Assembly: GCF_001540865.1 (NCBI RefSeq)
Contig: NC_033631.1
Span: 9,900,998 to 9,964,997, forward strand
Direction: 5' to 3'
DNA from: Ananas comosus
Taxonomy: Eukaryota > Streptophyta > Magnoliopsida > Poales > Bromeliaceae
DNA length: 64,000 nucleotides
Position numbers and translations under genes: made by a program. The notes below the pieces were generated by a model, which saw nothing but the letters and a program-made list of their open reading frames with translations, had not been told where the DNA came from and made no database searches. Below, piece by piece: positions 43,775-55,270 of the stretch (position 1 is the stretch's first letter; every line of letters begins with the position of its first letter).

Positions 43775-44529
43775 TAAATGCGGTGAATAATTTACTGCTT
43801 TTAGAAGACCTTTTTTCTAAATGCGATGAATGATTTAACATATTTCGAAAATTAAATTGCCAAATAAAATTTTGGTAGGATTATTTTGTAAATTATAAAA
43901 TTTAAAAAAATTATTTCGTAAAGGAGTCCCCGAACCCGCAATCTATCTTATTTAGTATAAACTTTCTGATTTTACAAGAACCTACACTACGTATATTATT
44001 CAAGAAGCCAAGGACTCCAATTCTCTATTTTGATAAATTCACAAGCAAATCTCTGTTCTCTTACTTACTATCTGAGATAACAAACAACTTGATCGTCTTG
44101 CTCAGTAGCTGAAGATAAAAAAAAAAATAAAAAAAAAAATAAAAAAAAAAGCGCACGGAAAGTGATATTATTTGAGACATGTTTAAAGAAGAGCAAATAA
44201 TACTTAGCAATTAAATGAGTGGTCCACAATAGGTCAATCACATTAAATATTGAGAAATACTGATGTAGGTGTATATGTTACATCGCCAATCGCCATCTTA
44301 TGATTTACACACGCTCTATAATTTGACAAGATAAAAAAGCATTTATCACCTTTACGGTGAAGGAATCTATAGGATTATATTAATCTCTAATAAAATGTGT
44401 CACGTGACGAAATCTTTTTAACTTGAGTTGTTTGGATTGTGGGCTCATCATTTCCATCCCCTCACCATGCACTATCCTCACCTCTTCCAAAAGGTACATA
44501 TCTTTACATTTCTTCGTATAGTCTCATCT

Positions 44530-44765
44530 TTTTTCAAAACGTATACCCTTTCATCTTTCTTCATATTTTTTCAAAATGTACCCTCTCTCATCTCTCCACC
44601 CTTCACATTTTTTTAAAATATACACTCATTTTTCACCTTTCATTCTTTACAAAACGTACACCCTCTCATCTCCACACCCTTCATACTTTTCAAAATGTAT
44701 ACCCTCTTATTTCTCCACCCTTCATACTTTTCAAAACCTTTATATTTTTTTAAAACGTACATCCT
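44530..44765 (+). repeat. Degenerate 35-43-bp minisatellite, pyrimidine-rich
   Basis: 'tcaaaacgtacaccctctca' and variants start at about 44534, 44571, 44614, 44649, 44690, 44731 and 44751, each followed by 'tctccacccttcat'-like sequence. Open frames over it are by-products of the repeat. Confidence 0.75.
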
Positions 44766-45313
44766 AAATTTGAAAGTATAGATTTCTACATAATATTATG
44801 TTTTTTCAAAATCTTTATAGCATTATAGTGCGTTTCTATTTTAAACTTTTCTTTTTTTTTTTCTTCGTCATCCTCTCTCTCTCTCTCCTCATTATCAGAG
44901 GAGTTGGTGATAGTGTAATTTTTTTTCTGGATGTGATATAGATTTTGATGCAGAAAAAAATGAAATTTGATTTTGATGCAAAAATAAAAAACCAAAACCC
45001 ATTATAATTCGTCGAATAATGAAATCATCTCCAATTTTTTTTTTCTTTCTCTTATATTCTTGCATTAAATTATTTTTTTTAATTTCTATCTATGAAACAA
45101 TTTTTATTCTCCTATATATAGTTCTTTCTTTTCATTTTCTTTTGATCTTTGTTCTCCACTGGATTATATTCTCATTCTAATTTCTTTTAATATATTTTTT
45201 ATATTATTAACNCAATACTATATTTCTTTATTATTTAAAAAAATATAATATTAATTAGAATAAATTTTTTATCATCACATAATAACTTATGTTATTTTAT
45301 ATTATTATATTAT

Positions 45314-45340
45314 CCGTGCATAGCACGGGTTAAATACTAG
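45314..45340 (+). mobile_element. Helitron-type 3' terminus
   Basis: A hairpin CCGTGC-ATA-GCACGG (45314-45328) is followed after 8 bases by CTAG (45337-45340) and then T. Helitron 3' ends have a short GC-rich hairpin 10-12 bp before a CTRR terminus and insert between A and T. The upstream AT-rich stretch is also typical. The 5' end (TC...) was not identified, so the element's extent is unknown. It may include the RPA fragment at 42781. Confidence 0.65.
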
Positions 45341-47854
45341 TTATATCCTAAAATGGGATGTACAAGTGGCATTGTTTTTAAATATTGTCGGAACTTAATT
45401 AGTAGGATTTTTTGCATAAAAATTTTGCTGGTTTTTCAATTTTACATATTTAATCTCCTTTTTTGAACAAAAAAATTGTAGATTCAATGTGTTTTATTAG
45501 AAATTTAACTAAATTGTCTCTCGTCTAGAACATGTATACTTTATAGATATTATTCTTTTTTTTAAAAAAATATAAGTAACAAATCATGATGTGAACACGA
45601 AAAAAAAAAAAAAGAAGCAAAGAGTGCCTTATCCTCCTAAATGGTACAATACAAGTGTAAATTGTGCATATAAATGGTGCAGCATAAGTGCAATTGGTTG
45701 TGTTGCACAAAATGTATAAAAGTTGCACCATTTATAGTACTGTTAACTTTTGTTTTTATTTTTTCATTTTTATCTTACGTGAGGTTTCTCGTCTTTCAAG
45801 CAGAAGGTACATGTATATTATGAGTTATCAATTGTGCTTTCTAAAAAATAACACGTACTTTTTAATGCTAAAATCTATTAAGAATCTAAATTATAAACTA
45901 TATGGCATAATTTTAAAAAAATGTTGTATCATTTGATAGCAATATATTAACAAATAAATTATATGATAATTTTTTAAATAGTATAATATGTTTCTTAATT
46001 GTACAATAATTTATCAAATAATGCAATATATTTTCTAATCATATAAAACAACAATTCAACAAAGTTTTAAATTGTGTAGCATTTTTTCTAATAGAGAAAG
46101 AATGAAGAAGAAATAAGAAGACGAAGAGAACAACACCATATTGATGATTTGAATATTGGAATAATTGTTTCTTTATACATTTTTTTTTTGAAAAAAAGAA
46201 GAAGAAATCTGTTGTACTATTTATATTTGCGTTATACCATTTCTATTTATGCTGCACATTTATACCAATAATTTGATTCAATTTTTTTTAAAATAATGAA
46301 CTGAATTTATAAAATTAAAAAAGAATAATTCTGAAAAATTATAAACTCAATAAACTTCTTATAAAAAAAGGTCACATTTGGTGAGTACGTGAAAAGTAGT
46401 TAGATTTGATGGACGAATCATTTGATTGGGCAAATCTTATCCAAACAAATAAATTAATTACGTGCACGCATTGAACCCTCAATTGTACGGCGCTGCTCGT
46501 GTTAAATTTTTCTTTTGATTCTTCTCGTAATTGATCAAGGTTTACTATAATAAAATGCATACGCACGTGCTTTGGATTCCTCGTATAGGATTTGTTTTTT
46601 TTTTTTTTTTCGATTGTTGATGTGTACATAACATGCCCAGTCATCTATATTGTTACATTGTGTACATCAACAATCTATAGCGTAGGTTAAAAAGTATTTG
46701 ATGATTGGTCCCAGAGATAGTATTTCTGAATCAAATTATATTACATTTCTATTTAAATTTATTTTCTAAAAAATAAGCAAAGATAAAAGTGCTCTTATGT
46801 ATGATATTAAACAAAGATAAAAGTGCTCTTTGATAAAAGTGCTCAATTGGCTATTAAGAGTTAATTAATTTAGTTTTATTTGCTATAAAGTAGTTTAAAG
46901 TATTTAAATTTAACAAAATTATCAATTAATTTGGTAAAATTGAAACATAATGGATAAAATAATTATTTAATTTTGTAAAATTTTTAATTAATTTCTTTGG
47001 TTGAAAACACTTGATTGACCACAAAATTAATTACTGGTTGACGGGCTTTCAATTAAAAAACAAAAGAAAGTTGAGCGAGCTACTTTAGATGGCCTATAGT
47101 TGAAGAGTGATCTCCATGCATTTTTTACTAAAGTGAGAGGGTATAATTTTATATAATATATGTTAGATTAAACGTCCTAGCATCTTGCCCCAATGATATA
47201 TGAAGGTGAGATTTGACTGAGTCACAATCCAAGCACGCAAATGTTGTGATCTTTATAAGCTTTAAGTAAATTAGTTGCAAAATTGATTCTAATTTTTTTA
47301 ACTCTACGAGCTTTTAAAATTAATGATTAGCGTCGAGATTGTCTAAATAGTATTGAAATTAGTCAAGTGTGGGTTCGGTTCTCACAGGAGACGTGTACTT
47401 GGCGGGTTATTGGATTAAATGGACCAACATCCTACCTATGACGAACGCCGTGTTGGATCCGGTCACAGTCGAAACCCGCAAGCACTCTTTTCTTCAACTC
47501 TAAATTTTGAAATTATTGATTAGTGTTTTCCATCCACAATACTTATTTCTGCAGAACTTTAAAATTGTGGAATTAATCCAGCAAAGTTTAAATTATCAAA
47601 GATATTGCTCAAAAGCTCCAAAATATATAAATTTGTTTAATTCTACATGTCAACTATCATTAGTTAACTGTTAAGATTGTTATATCCTTGTGAAAAATAA
47701 TTTTTTTAAGAATATTTTTGACTTTATAAGTTATAGGTCACGTGGAACGACAAGAGAATTAGAATAAAAACAATCGAGTTAATAAAAGATGTAGATTGTA
47801 ATTTAAAACATATTTATTTAGTAAAGAATGATTACTTTGCAACTTTTAAAAAAG
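45341..47854. other. Gene-free AT-rich region
   Basis: No gene is supported. 46612-46675 is a hairpin with a perfect 12-bp stem (gattgttgatgt). Around 46800-46850 'aaagataaaagtgctct' is repeated. 47370-47480 is less AT-rich ('gtgggttcggttctcacagg') and may be a transposon relic. Confidence 0.4.
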
Positions 47855-48319
47855 GATCAATTGCATACCACTTTCTGTAAACTTATCGAATAGTAAATAT
47901 ATTCCTATATAAAGTTTAACTTTTCATTTTTATTCTTGCAAAATCCGGTGATATTCATATTTGCCCTTTTTGTTTGTTCTCGTTAGAACATTATTTATTT
48001 TTTGACAGCAGATAAGTGAAATAATATTTTTGCCCTTAGAAATATAATCCTGCAAAAGCTCCAACGTATATAAATGTTCTAAAAAAAAAGTATTTTATAC
48101 AGTAATATAAGATGGATAAAAATGTCAAGTTAACTCATTCACTAACCCAAGGTTAAATATTTTACTCACTTATGGTTAAATATATTTTTCTAACGGATTC
48201 CAACAGTATGACTATATTTGAAAAACGTTAGGACTTTGGAGTGCTAGAAATAAAAGTTGAACTTTATAGAATTATATCTACTATTCGATATATTTACAAA
48301 AATCTGTATACAATTAAAC
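47855..48319. repeat. Foldback element with ~75-bp imperfect arms
   Basis: The left arm 'gatcaattgcataccac' to 'ttatcgaatagtaaatat' and 'aaagtttaactttt' is inverted at the right as 'aaaagttgaacttt', 'atctactattcgatatattt' and 'gtatacaattaaac'. Non-coding core. Confidence 0.75.
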
Positions 48320-48473
48320 TTTTTTTTAATATATGTATATATATATATATATATAATTAAATTTTCTGAAAATAAATATAATTTTATTGTTTTTTAGGAA
48401 TACAAATGCAATTACTCAATTGCTCCAAAAAAATAAGAGTTAATAAATCACTATTGGGAATCTGTTTAGAGAG

Positions 48474-48660
48474 AGGAATTTTACACTATCACACTTGCAA
48501 CACGTCATTAATAACAAGTCAATCACATTCCTTCTTTTTAAATAAAAGTATAATAAAAAAATTTTTTACAATCATGATGGGACATATATTCCTAAAAAAA
48601 TATATTTGATTGATTTGTTACGCCACGTAACCAATATATCCGTTGCATTCTAGAATTTTT
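48474..48660 (+). repeat. Dispersed ~190-bp repeat, copy B
   Basis: Same orientation and boundaries as the copy at 4301-4490, about 85-90% similar by eye. It ends at the same 'gcattctagaattttt'; beyond that the two loci differ. Confidence 0.65.
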
Positions 48661-48823
48661 CGTTTCGAGGGGATTTGTGAGCGGACAACTGGTGCGATTG
48701 CTTGCCGATTCCGTAACTCCGCAGCCGCTGTTCATCAAACGCGCTGCAGCGACAGCTCACCCACCGCATTCATTCGTCTCCTCCGCGGCCACCAAATGTA
48801 TAGTTTCCTCCTGCCAATCACTA
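48661..48823 (+). other. GC-rich unexplained fragment after the repeat
   Basis: A frame reads SGQLVRLLADSVTPQPLFIK and AATAHPPHSFVSSAATK, in composition like a plant transit peptide. There is no ATG at the right place and no following exon was found. It could be a captured first exon or a chance frame. Confidence 0.2.
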
Positions 48824-49440
48824 GCTCACATCATTTTGTTGATTGCAAGTGTTTTTTCTACGCAATTCCGCAAAAAATCCGCAAAAGTGGAGACATATTA
48901 AGCTAACGAAAGAGATAGTTAAAATATAGAGACTAATAATTTCTTATTCTAAGTGAAAAAAAAAATTGATGATTGATATATGAGATTCTAAATTCGAACT
49001 TAGTTGCTCACATCATTTTGTTGATTGTAAGTGATTTTTCTAAGTGTTACCATAAAAAATCTGTAAAAGTGGAGACGAATAGTAGCACGGTACTATTAAT
49101 TCTAAATTAAGCTAACAGAAGAAATAATTAAAATATACAACTGATCATTAATTCCTAGTGAAAGTAGGAAACTATTTGATGACTGATATCTGAAATTCCA
49201 AATTCAAACTTTAGTTGCCCAAATCATTTTGTTGATTGCAAGTGCTTTTTCTGTGCGCTACCGTGAAATATCTGCAAAAGTGGAGAAGTATAGTAACACG
49301 ATTCTATTAATTCTAAATTAAATTAACAAAAGAAATGGTTAAAAGTACATACGAACTGATCATCTCTAGTGCAAGTAGGAAAAGATTTGATGGTTGATAT
49401 ATGAGGTGTTGAATTCGAACTTTAGTTGCTTCATATTTTC
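48824..49440 (+). repeat. Tandem array of three ~182-211-bp units with SINE-like segments
   Basis: 'cacatcattttgttgattgc' and equivalents start near 48824, 49006 and 49217, with a partial fourth start at 49428. Each unit contains 'ttgatgattgatatatgag' and 'aaattcgaactt', similar to the B-box part of the local SINE. After the last unit the SINE-like sequence continues ('tttcagctaaacttatttct' and an A run). The array may come from a SINE copy amplified with its flank. Confidence 0.7.
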
Positions 49441-49548
49441 AGCTAAACTTATTTCTAAAAAAAAAAACAAAGTGAATAATTAAAATACATAGAAGTATTC
49501 TGAAGAAAAATATAGAAATCATTCACAATAAGAAAAAATTAAAAAAAA

Positions 49549-49799
49549 GTCCAGCTACTATACTCTTATTAGTATAGAACACTTTGTACTTATAAGTTTT
49601 TCGCCGTTAGATCTAACTCTTTTGATTATTTTCAGCTGTTGGATCATACTATTCAACCAACCACCCACTTAATTTTTGGGGTCCACTATCATCCTAATCG
49701 GAGACCATTCTCATCCTAACCGCATATCTCTTAATCTAACGGTCGAAAATTTATAAGTACAAAAGGATCTCTACTCATAAGAGTATAGTAGCCCTAGCC
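49549..49799. repeat. MITE-like foldback element, copy 3 of the family
   Basis: 'agtccagctactatactctt' at the left is inverted at the right as 'aagagtatagtagccctagc'. Internal 'ccgttagatctaac', 'ggggtccactatcatcc' and 'cttaatctaacggtcgaaaa' are family words. It is the best-preserved copy. Confidence 0.75.
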
Positions 49800-50039
49800 G
49801 AAAGAAAAATAGAAACCTACTAAACCAAAGGGTACACGAGGCTCACTGGTCCAAAACGCAGTTAAGTCCAAAACTAACTAGCCCACAGACACATGACCCT
49901 CACGGTACCAGAACCCAAAAGTCCCGGACGTGTACCAAACAAAACAATTGGTAAAGCCGAGACTAGAAGAAAGAATATGTAATTTGTACAACCTTCGTAG
50001 AAATATAATAGTTACACGGCCGCATCCTAGAATTTTTTA

Positions 50040-50520
50040 TTTTAGTTAAAAGAAAATATTTTCGCCTTAAAAGTTTTTGTGCAGCGCCCAAGCATCACAC
50101 ATCCGGACCATCCTCGATCCCCAAGTTCTTAATTAGTACGGGCATGCCTTCCAACTTAACAGCAGAATACCAATTTAAACATTTTAGCCAAACAAACTCC
50201 TCCTCGAGTCTTATTGCTCAGTATCATACCATATATCCAATCTCTCGTTAGACTCTCTACGGGCTTTCGTCGAACAACCGCACCATCGATATTGCCCACC
50301 AAGTTGAGTAATTTCGTCTCGCCGGATAAATTAACCCTCCTCGAGAGTACTACACAACCGAATGTCTCGTTGCGCTTTACCCTCTAGTATAGTGTATGCA
50401 TTGACATTGCTCTTAGAAGAATTTATGGTTAGCTGCTAGCGCAAGCATACTCGACATCCCAAAAAGAGAAAGCCTATCCATGCAAGCGAGCAATTCATGC
50501 CTCAATGTCTCACCATTGGA
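50040..50520. other. Less AT-rich unexplained segment
   Basis: GC content is close to 45% here, with many CG dinucleotides, unlike the flanks. On the minus strand several short frames (e.g. NGETLRHELLACMDRLSLFG) are broken by stops. It could be a decayed retrotransposon or gene fragment; no family is recognised. Confidence 0.25.
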
Positions 50521-51344
50521 AGTAATTAGGTTTACTCAGATACCTTAATTTGTAAAAGCTAATATTCACTCTAGTATACCAGTAGTGCAATTCGCGATCT
50601 AAACTTGAAAACTCTTATGTGAATTTATTTGAACTACTAACAATACCACAACAAATCTTTTTAAAGTGTATCTTTTAATCTAACATTATTAACTAATTGA
50701 CAAATTTAAATCCAAATTCAATTTAACTTTTTTTTTTTTCTCTTGATCATTTGAACTTAATTTACTTAAAGTTCGGATTTACGAGACAACGCCGGTCATG
50801 TCAGCAACCATGAGGGTCTGAAAAACAATACAATCCAAAACATATTTACAGGAAGGAAAAGACGAAGCAAAGAAAAGAGGAGGTGCAAAAGATAATAAAG
50901 GAGATCGAACTAAAGCAGAAGAAAAAGAAACAAGATTGAAGGAAAAGAGAGGAGAAAGAGAGGAGCAAAAAAGTCACGTTTGGGTAAGAAAAACATTGTT
51001 TATTAATTTCTAACTAAATTATCCACCAAGTAGCTACAAATAGAATAAGATTCTTCTTATCATAAAAACTTTTTCGCTAGTGGGTTTTAAAAGTACGTAA
51101 GTTTTATTCAAACTGCTAACTTTATGTCCAATCGTTTTAAAGTTTGTGAATTGTATCAAAAATTGTCACCCTTACCTGCAAGTCGGATTCCAAAATATTC
51201 TAAGCACACGTTGGTGCATATGGAACTCACAAACCAAAGGCCCAAATGATTCAAGCACACTGATTTTGAATAAAATAATTTCCCTAAATTGAATTTATGA
51301 GTTTGATCCATGTTTTGATTAGTTGCGTGGCGTCCTCCCTTTTG
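50521..51344. other. Gene-free intergenic region
   Basis: AT-rich, with a purine-rich stretch (50845-50975). No feature was recognised. Confidence 0.4.
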
Positions 51345-51497
51345 TTTTTTTGTCCTCTATTTTTTCGTCTTTTCTTTCTTTTTCTTTTCTCTTGGAGGCC
51401 TCGGCTGCTTCCATTTGTAAGCTTAGTTCATTTTCCTAAAAAATGAAGCAGGTAGCTTGCTATGTTTTTCTCAAAAAAAAAAAAAAAAATCAAGTGT
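51345..51497 (+). mobile_element. LINE 3'-tail fragment
   Basis: A pyrimidine-rich stretch, then 'ggaggcctcggctgcttcca', 'gtaagcttagttcatttt', 'gaagcaggtagcttgctatg', 'tttttctc' and a 16-A tail. It belongs to the local LINE family and is 5'-truncated. Confidence 0.65.
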
Positions 51498-51934
51498 AAC
51501 TACGTGAAATTAACTTCGTGCCTTTGAAATGGTTTTAGCTAATTGAAATTGGGTTCGCCATTAGTTAACGTAAGCGAGATTCATGCAATAACTAATAATT
51601 AAGCAGCGGACATTTTAATAATTATCTTTGAGTTAATTAATGCACACATGCACGTGATCCTCCTATTCGATAAATATACGTACATGCAACATGCACGCGT
51701 ATTGTTTTGTACGTCTCTCTCCAAAATCAATGTTGAATCTTATCTTAACATATTTCAATCAATCGCGTTGATATATTTTAAAATATCGAAAAAAAAAAAG
51801 TCTGGCTACAGTTGGAGTTTTTTCTGCAGCTATGAATCCTATTTCAACTTACACAAACTTGATAGGAATCTACTCAATCTAAAAATATATGTTCATAGAT
51901 TTAAACTCAAGAGCATGTATTAGCTTTTTACTTC

Positions 51935-52011
51935 TTTTTTTTTTTTTGAGCTAGAGAAAGATAGCATGTAATTCATTTTGTTCACCATTTTAGGAATAAA
52001 CTTAGATCTCG
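51935..52011 (-). mobile_element. SINE 3'-end fragment
   Basis: A T run, then 'gagctagagaaagatagcat' and 'gaataaacttagatct'. On the minus strand this is the SINE 3' part and A tail; the tRNA part is absent. Confidence 0.4.
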
Positions 52012-52602
52012 TTTGTTTATTTTTTATTTTTTTGAATAGAAATTTGTATATCAAAAGATATAAAAGTGTATCGAGAATTATATATAGTCCTTTCATACAA
52101 AGTTTTTACTAGGCAAAAATAAATAAAAATTTTAAAATAATTTTTTTTTACTTTTACATTTTTTTTAAATAAATCGAGAAAAAAATTTAATGGTTGATAC
52201 CCGAAGTCCTAAGTTTGAAGCTTAATTGCTTTATATTTTCTCCTTCAACACATCAAATTATATAGATAAGTATTTAAAAAGAATTAAAAAAAACAACAAC
52301 TATAGATATCAAACTATCCCTTTTTAACATGACTTGAAGTATGTTGGTTCAATTTTTATAATAGAAAGAACTTTTTTCACATATAATTTTCTTTTTTTAA
52401 TATATACGAGTACAATGATATAGAAACGTGTACACTAAATAAGTTTATATTTCACATCCAACAAATTAATTACAGTTAACTTACTAAGCTTCTAGCTCTA
52501 GCCATAAGTAGGCTTCTAGAGAACTCATTGATCAATCACAGAGCCACACCTAATCACACTTTAATCATACCAACGTCTCCTTAATCCTCTTCTTGTCCTC
52601 TC

Positions 52603-52609
52603 TATATAA
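52603..52609 (+). promoter_or_regulatory. TATA box of the UGT gene
   Basis: 'tatataaa' in a C/T-rich setting, about 150 bp before the ATG. A start of transcription near 52635 would give a leader of about 120 bases. Confidence 0.65.
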
Positions 52610-52757
52610 ATCCTTCCCTCTCACTTCAAAGCCCCCACTCTCTCTCATTCCACCTCACCAGTCTTCTATCCATCACATAAATTGATAGATACATAGATAG
52701 ATATAAATTACCAATTATCCATTTAATTAATTAGTTATTTTTTATTAATTGCTAATT

Positions 52758-54137
52758 ATGGATTACTCGGCAGCGGATGGGAACAACCTGAAGGGAGAAC
52801 GGGACCAGCTCCACGTGGTGATGCTCCCCTACTTCGCCTTCGGGCACGTGCTCCCGTTCCTGGAGCTGGGCCGCGCCCTCGCCCGCCGCGGCCACCGCGT
52901 CTCGCTCCTCGCCCCGGCGGCGCTCCTCCGGCGGCTCCCCGCTCCGGCGGGCGCTACTCCGCTCCTCTCCTTCGTCGCCCTCCCCCACCTCCCCCCGTCT
53001 CCTCCACGGCCGACCTGCCCCCAGACTCCGCCCTCCCTCCAGAAGTCGCTCGACTCCCTCCGCCCCTTCTTCGCCGAGTTCGTCGCCGGCTGCTCCCCAG
53101 CCGACTTCGTCGTCCACGACTTCGCCGCCTACTGGGCCGCCTCCTCCGCCTCCCTCCCCGCCGTCTTCTTCAGCACCTTCCCCGCCTCGACCGCCGCCTT
53201 CTTCGGCCGCACCAACCCCGCCGACTTCATCGGGCCGCCCAGGTGGGTCCCCTTCCCCACCGCCGTCGCCTTCCGCCGCCACGAGCTGCTCCGGATCTTC
53301 CTCGACTCGGTGCTCCCCAACGCCTCCGGCGTGCCCGAGTCGGCCCGGCTCAAGATGGGCCTCGCCGGCGCCGCCATCGTCGCCCAGCGGTCCTGCCCCG
53401 AGCTCGAGCCCGACTGGTTCCCGCTCCTGTCGGGCCTGCACGACCGGCCCGTCGTCCCCCTCGGCCTCCTCCCCTCGACCCAAGCCGCCGACGGGAACCT
53501 GAGCGCCCACCACCCGAGGATATTCGAATTCTTGGAGGCCCAGAAGACGGGGTCGGCGATCTACGTCGCCCTCGGCAGCGAGGCCGTGCTGACGGCCGAG
53601 CTACTGCGCGAGCTGGCCTTGGGCCTGGAGCTCTCGAACGTTCCGTTTTTATGGGCCTTGAGGAAGCCCGCGGGGGCGGAGGACGCGGCGGCGCTGCTGC
53701 CCGAGGGGTTCGAGGAGCGGACGAGGCCCCGTGGGCTCGTGGTGACGGGGTGGGCCCCGCAGGTGCAGGTGCTGGGCCACGATGCGGTGGGGGCGTTCCT
53801 GACGCACTGCGGGTGGAGCTCGGTGGTGGAGGGCCTGCAGCACGGGCGGGCGCTGGTGCTGCTGCCGGTGTGCGCCGACCAGGGGCTGAACGCGCGGGCG
53901 ATGGCGGAGAAGGGCGTGGGTGTGGAGGTGGAGAGGGACGAGGACAGCGGGTTCTTCAGCCGGAGCGCAGTGGCTGAGGCGGTGAGAAAGGTGGTGGCCG
54001 GGGAGGAGGGCGCGAAGGTGAGGGCCAAGGCCAAGGAGGTGAGCAAAGTGGTCGGGGATGTAGAGATGCAGGACAAGTACGTGGATGGCTTTGTCAAGTG
54101 TTTGAAGGAGCACAGGGCCCGGGAAAGCAATATATAA
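52758..54137 (+). CDS. UDP-glycosyltransferase, UGT91-like
   Basis: An intronless family-1 glycosyltransferase of 459 residues that would transfer a sugar from a UDP-sugar to a small molecule such as a flavonoid or terpenoid glycoside in the cytosol. The ATG at 52758 is the first in frame. The N-terminal part LHVVMLPYFAFGHVLPFLELG holds the catalytic His (GH). The C-terminal PSPG box runs from WAPQVQVLGHDAVGAFLTHC to DQGLNARAMAEKG. It has the conserved Trp, His, Cys-Gly-Trp and final Asp-Gln; the usual CGWNS reads CGWSS. The overall look (AFGHVLPF, GLQHGRALVLLP) is that of the UGT91 group, whose members often add a second sugar to a glycoside. The natural acceptor cannot be told. The gene is about 70% GC, again strongest at the 5' end. 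Confidence 0.92.
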   Translation: MDYSAADGNNLKGERDQLHVVMLPYFAFGHVLPFLELGRALARRGHRVSLLAPAALLRRLPAPAGATPLLSFVALPHLPPSPPRPTCPQTPPSLQKSLDSLRPFFAEFVAGCSPADFVVHDFAAYWAASSASLPAVFFSTFPASTAAFFGRTNPADFIGPPRWVPFPTAVAFRRHELLRIFLDSVLPNASGVPESARLKMGLAGAAIVAQRSCPELEPDWFPLLSGLHDRPVVPLGLLPSTQAADGNLSAHHPRIFEFLEAQKTGSAIYVALGSEAVLTAELLRELALGLELSNVPFLWALRKPAGAEDAAALLPEGFEERTRPRGLVVTGWAPQVQVLGHDAVGAFLTHCGWSSVVEGLQHGRALVLLPVCADQGLNARAMAEKGVGVEVERDEDSGFFSRSAVAEAVRKVVAGEEGAKVRAKAKEVSKVVGDVEMQDKYVDGFVKCLKEHRARESNI

Positions 54138-54597
54138 TATCTACTAATAATTAAGATGGATTTACTTTTAAGATGGAGTTACTTGGCACCGGGGCATGCA
54201 TATTTTATATACATATATACATTTATTAGGTTGGTAATTGGTGCCAGGTGGTGGAATTTTATGTGTTCTTTTGAATTGGGTTTGTTGATTTCTGGGTCTA
54301 TAGATGCATCATCATCATCATCATAGGAAACTTCATTGCTTCTTCTTCTTCTCTTACTGGAGAGGAGTTTGCTCTTGTGTTATATCATTCATTTTCTGAT
54401 TCCTGGTGGAGCTGGGAAGGGATTCAACCTGTTCGTTGTGTTTTATTGCATTTTGGTAATTGTATGCACTTTTCATTCCTATATTGTCAACACGGACATA
54501 TCAAGTATTTTTAGTGTATCTATTCAAAAAATAAAAAAAAAATCCTTTTTGACACTTTCTAAACTATTGCTTTTTTGAAATCAAGTAATTTTGACCA

Positions 54598-54867
54598 CGT
54601 GGGTGGGTGTGGAGAATATTCAAGCTACGGAAATGGGAGACGATGTTATTCATATCTGGGATAGGTGGATGGTGAAGAAAAGATGGCAGAATACGAGTCA
54701 TAGCCTTCCTGAATTAGCCGCGTGCTGGTGGACTATGTGGAAGGCTAGGAACGATATGATCTTTCGAAACATCCAACTAGATCCCCTCGTAGCGGTGTAC
54801 AGATTTAAGGAGCTGCTGAAATTCTGGGAGCTGTGTGCATAAACTGCTAGACGTCCTACCATAGCGG

Positions 54868-54905
<38 letters not shown>

Positions 54906-54989
54906 CGCGCCGCTCCTTCGAGGCCCTGGTAGCCTAATTCATATTTTCAATGAATGAAACAGGTAGCGTGCTATCTTTTCTCAAAAAAC
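54598..54989 (+). mobile_element. 5'-truncated LINE with perfect 14-bp target-site duplication
   Basis: It is bracketed by 'agtaattttgacca' at 54584-54597 and 54990-55003. The coding remnant includes IHIWDRWMVKKRWQ, CWWTMWKARNDMIFRN and YRFKELLKFW, the C-terminal end of the LINE reverse-transcriptase protein. It is followed by a long T run, 'gaggccctggtagcctaatt', 'gaaacaggtagcgtgctatc', 'ttttctc' and A6. Confidence 0.85.
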
Positions 54990-55270
54990 AGTAATTTTGA
55001 CCATAATAAGATTAGTATTTTGTCAAGATTTCTAATAATTTCATCAAATTTAATTATTCTAGTTGCTTTATATATAGTAGGTAAAACTAGCATAATTAAC
55101 CACTAATATCTAATTAACCGATTGAATTTAACAAAATTTTTTAACTTAATAACTAGAATAACTAAAATTTAAAAAAAGAACAAAAGTTAGAGGAGCGGAA
55201 ATTAAAAAAAATTAACTTATTCACAACGGTCTATGTTGAGAGGGTGACCAAACATTTCATGCAAAAATAT

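Noticed and set aside
44428..44767. Overlapping plus frames of 60-100 codons
   Set aside because: They are translations of a pyrimidine-rich minisatellite and have repeated Ser/Phe/Leu/Pro content only.
52752..54130. Several long antisense frames across the UGT gene
   Set aside because: They result from GC-rich codon use in the UGT; no recognised motif, and the plus frame has the complete PSPG box.
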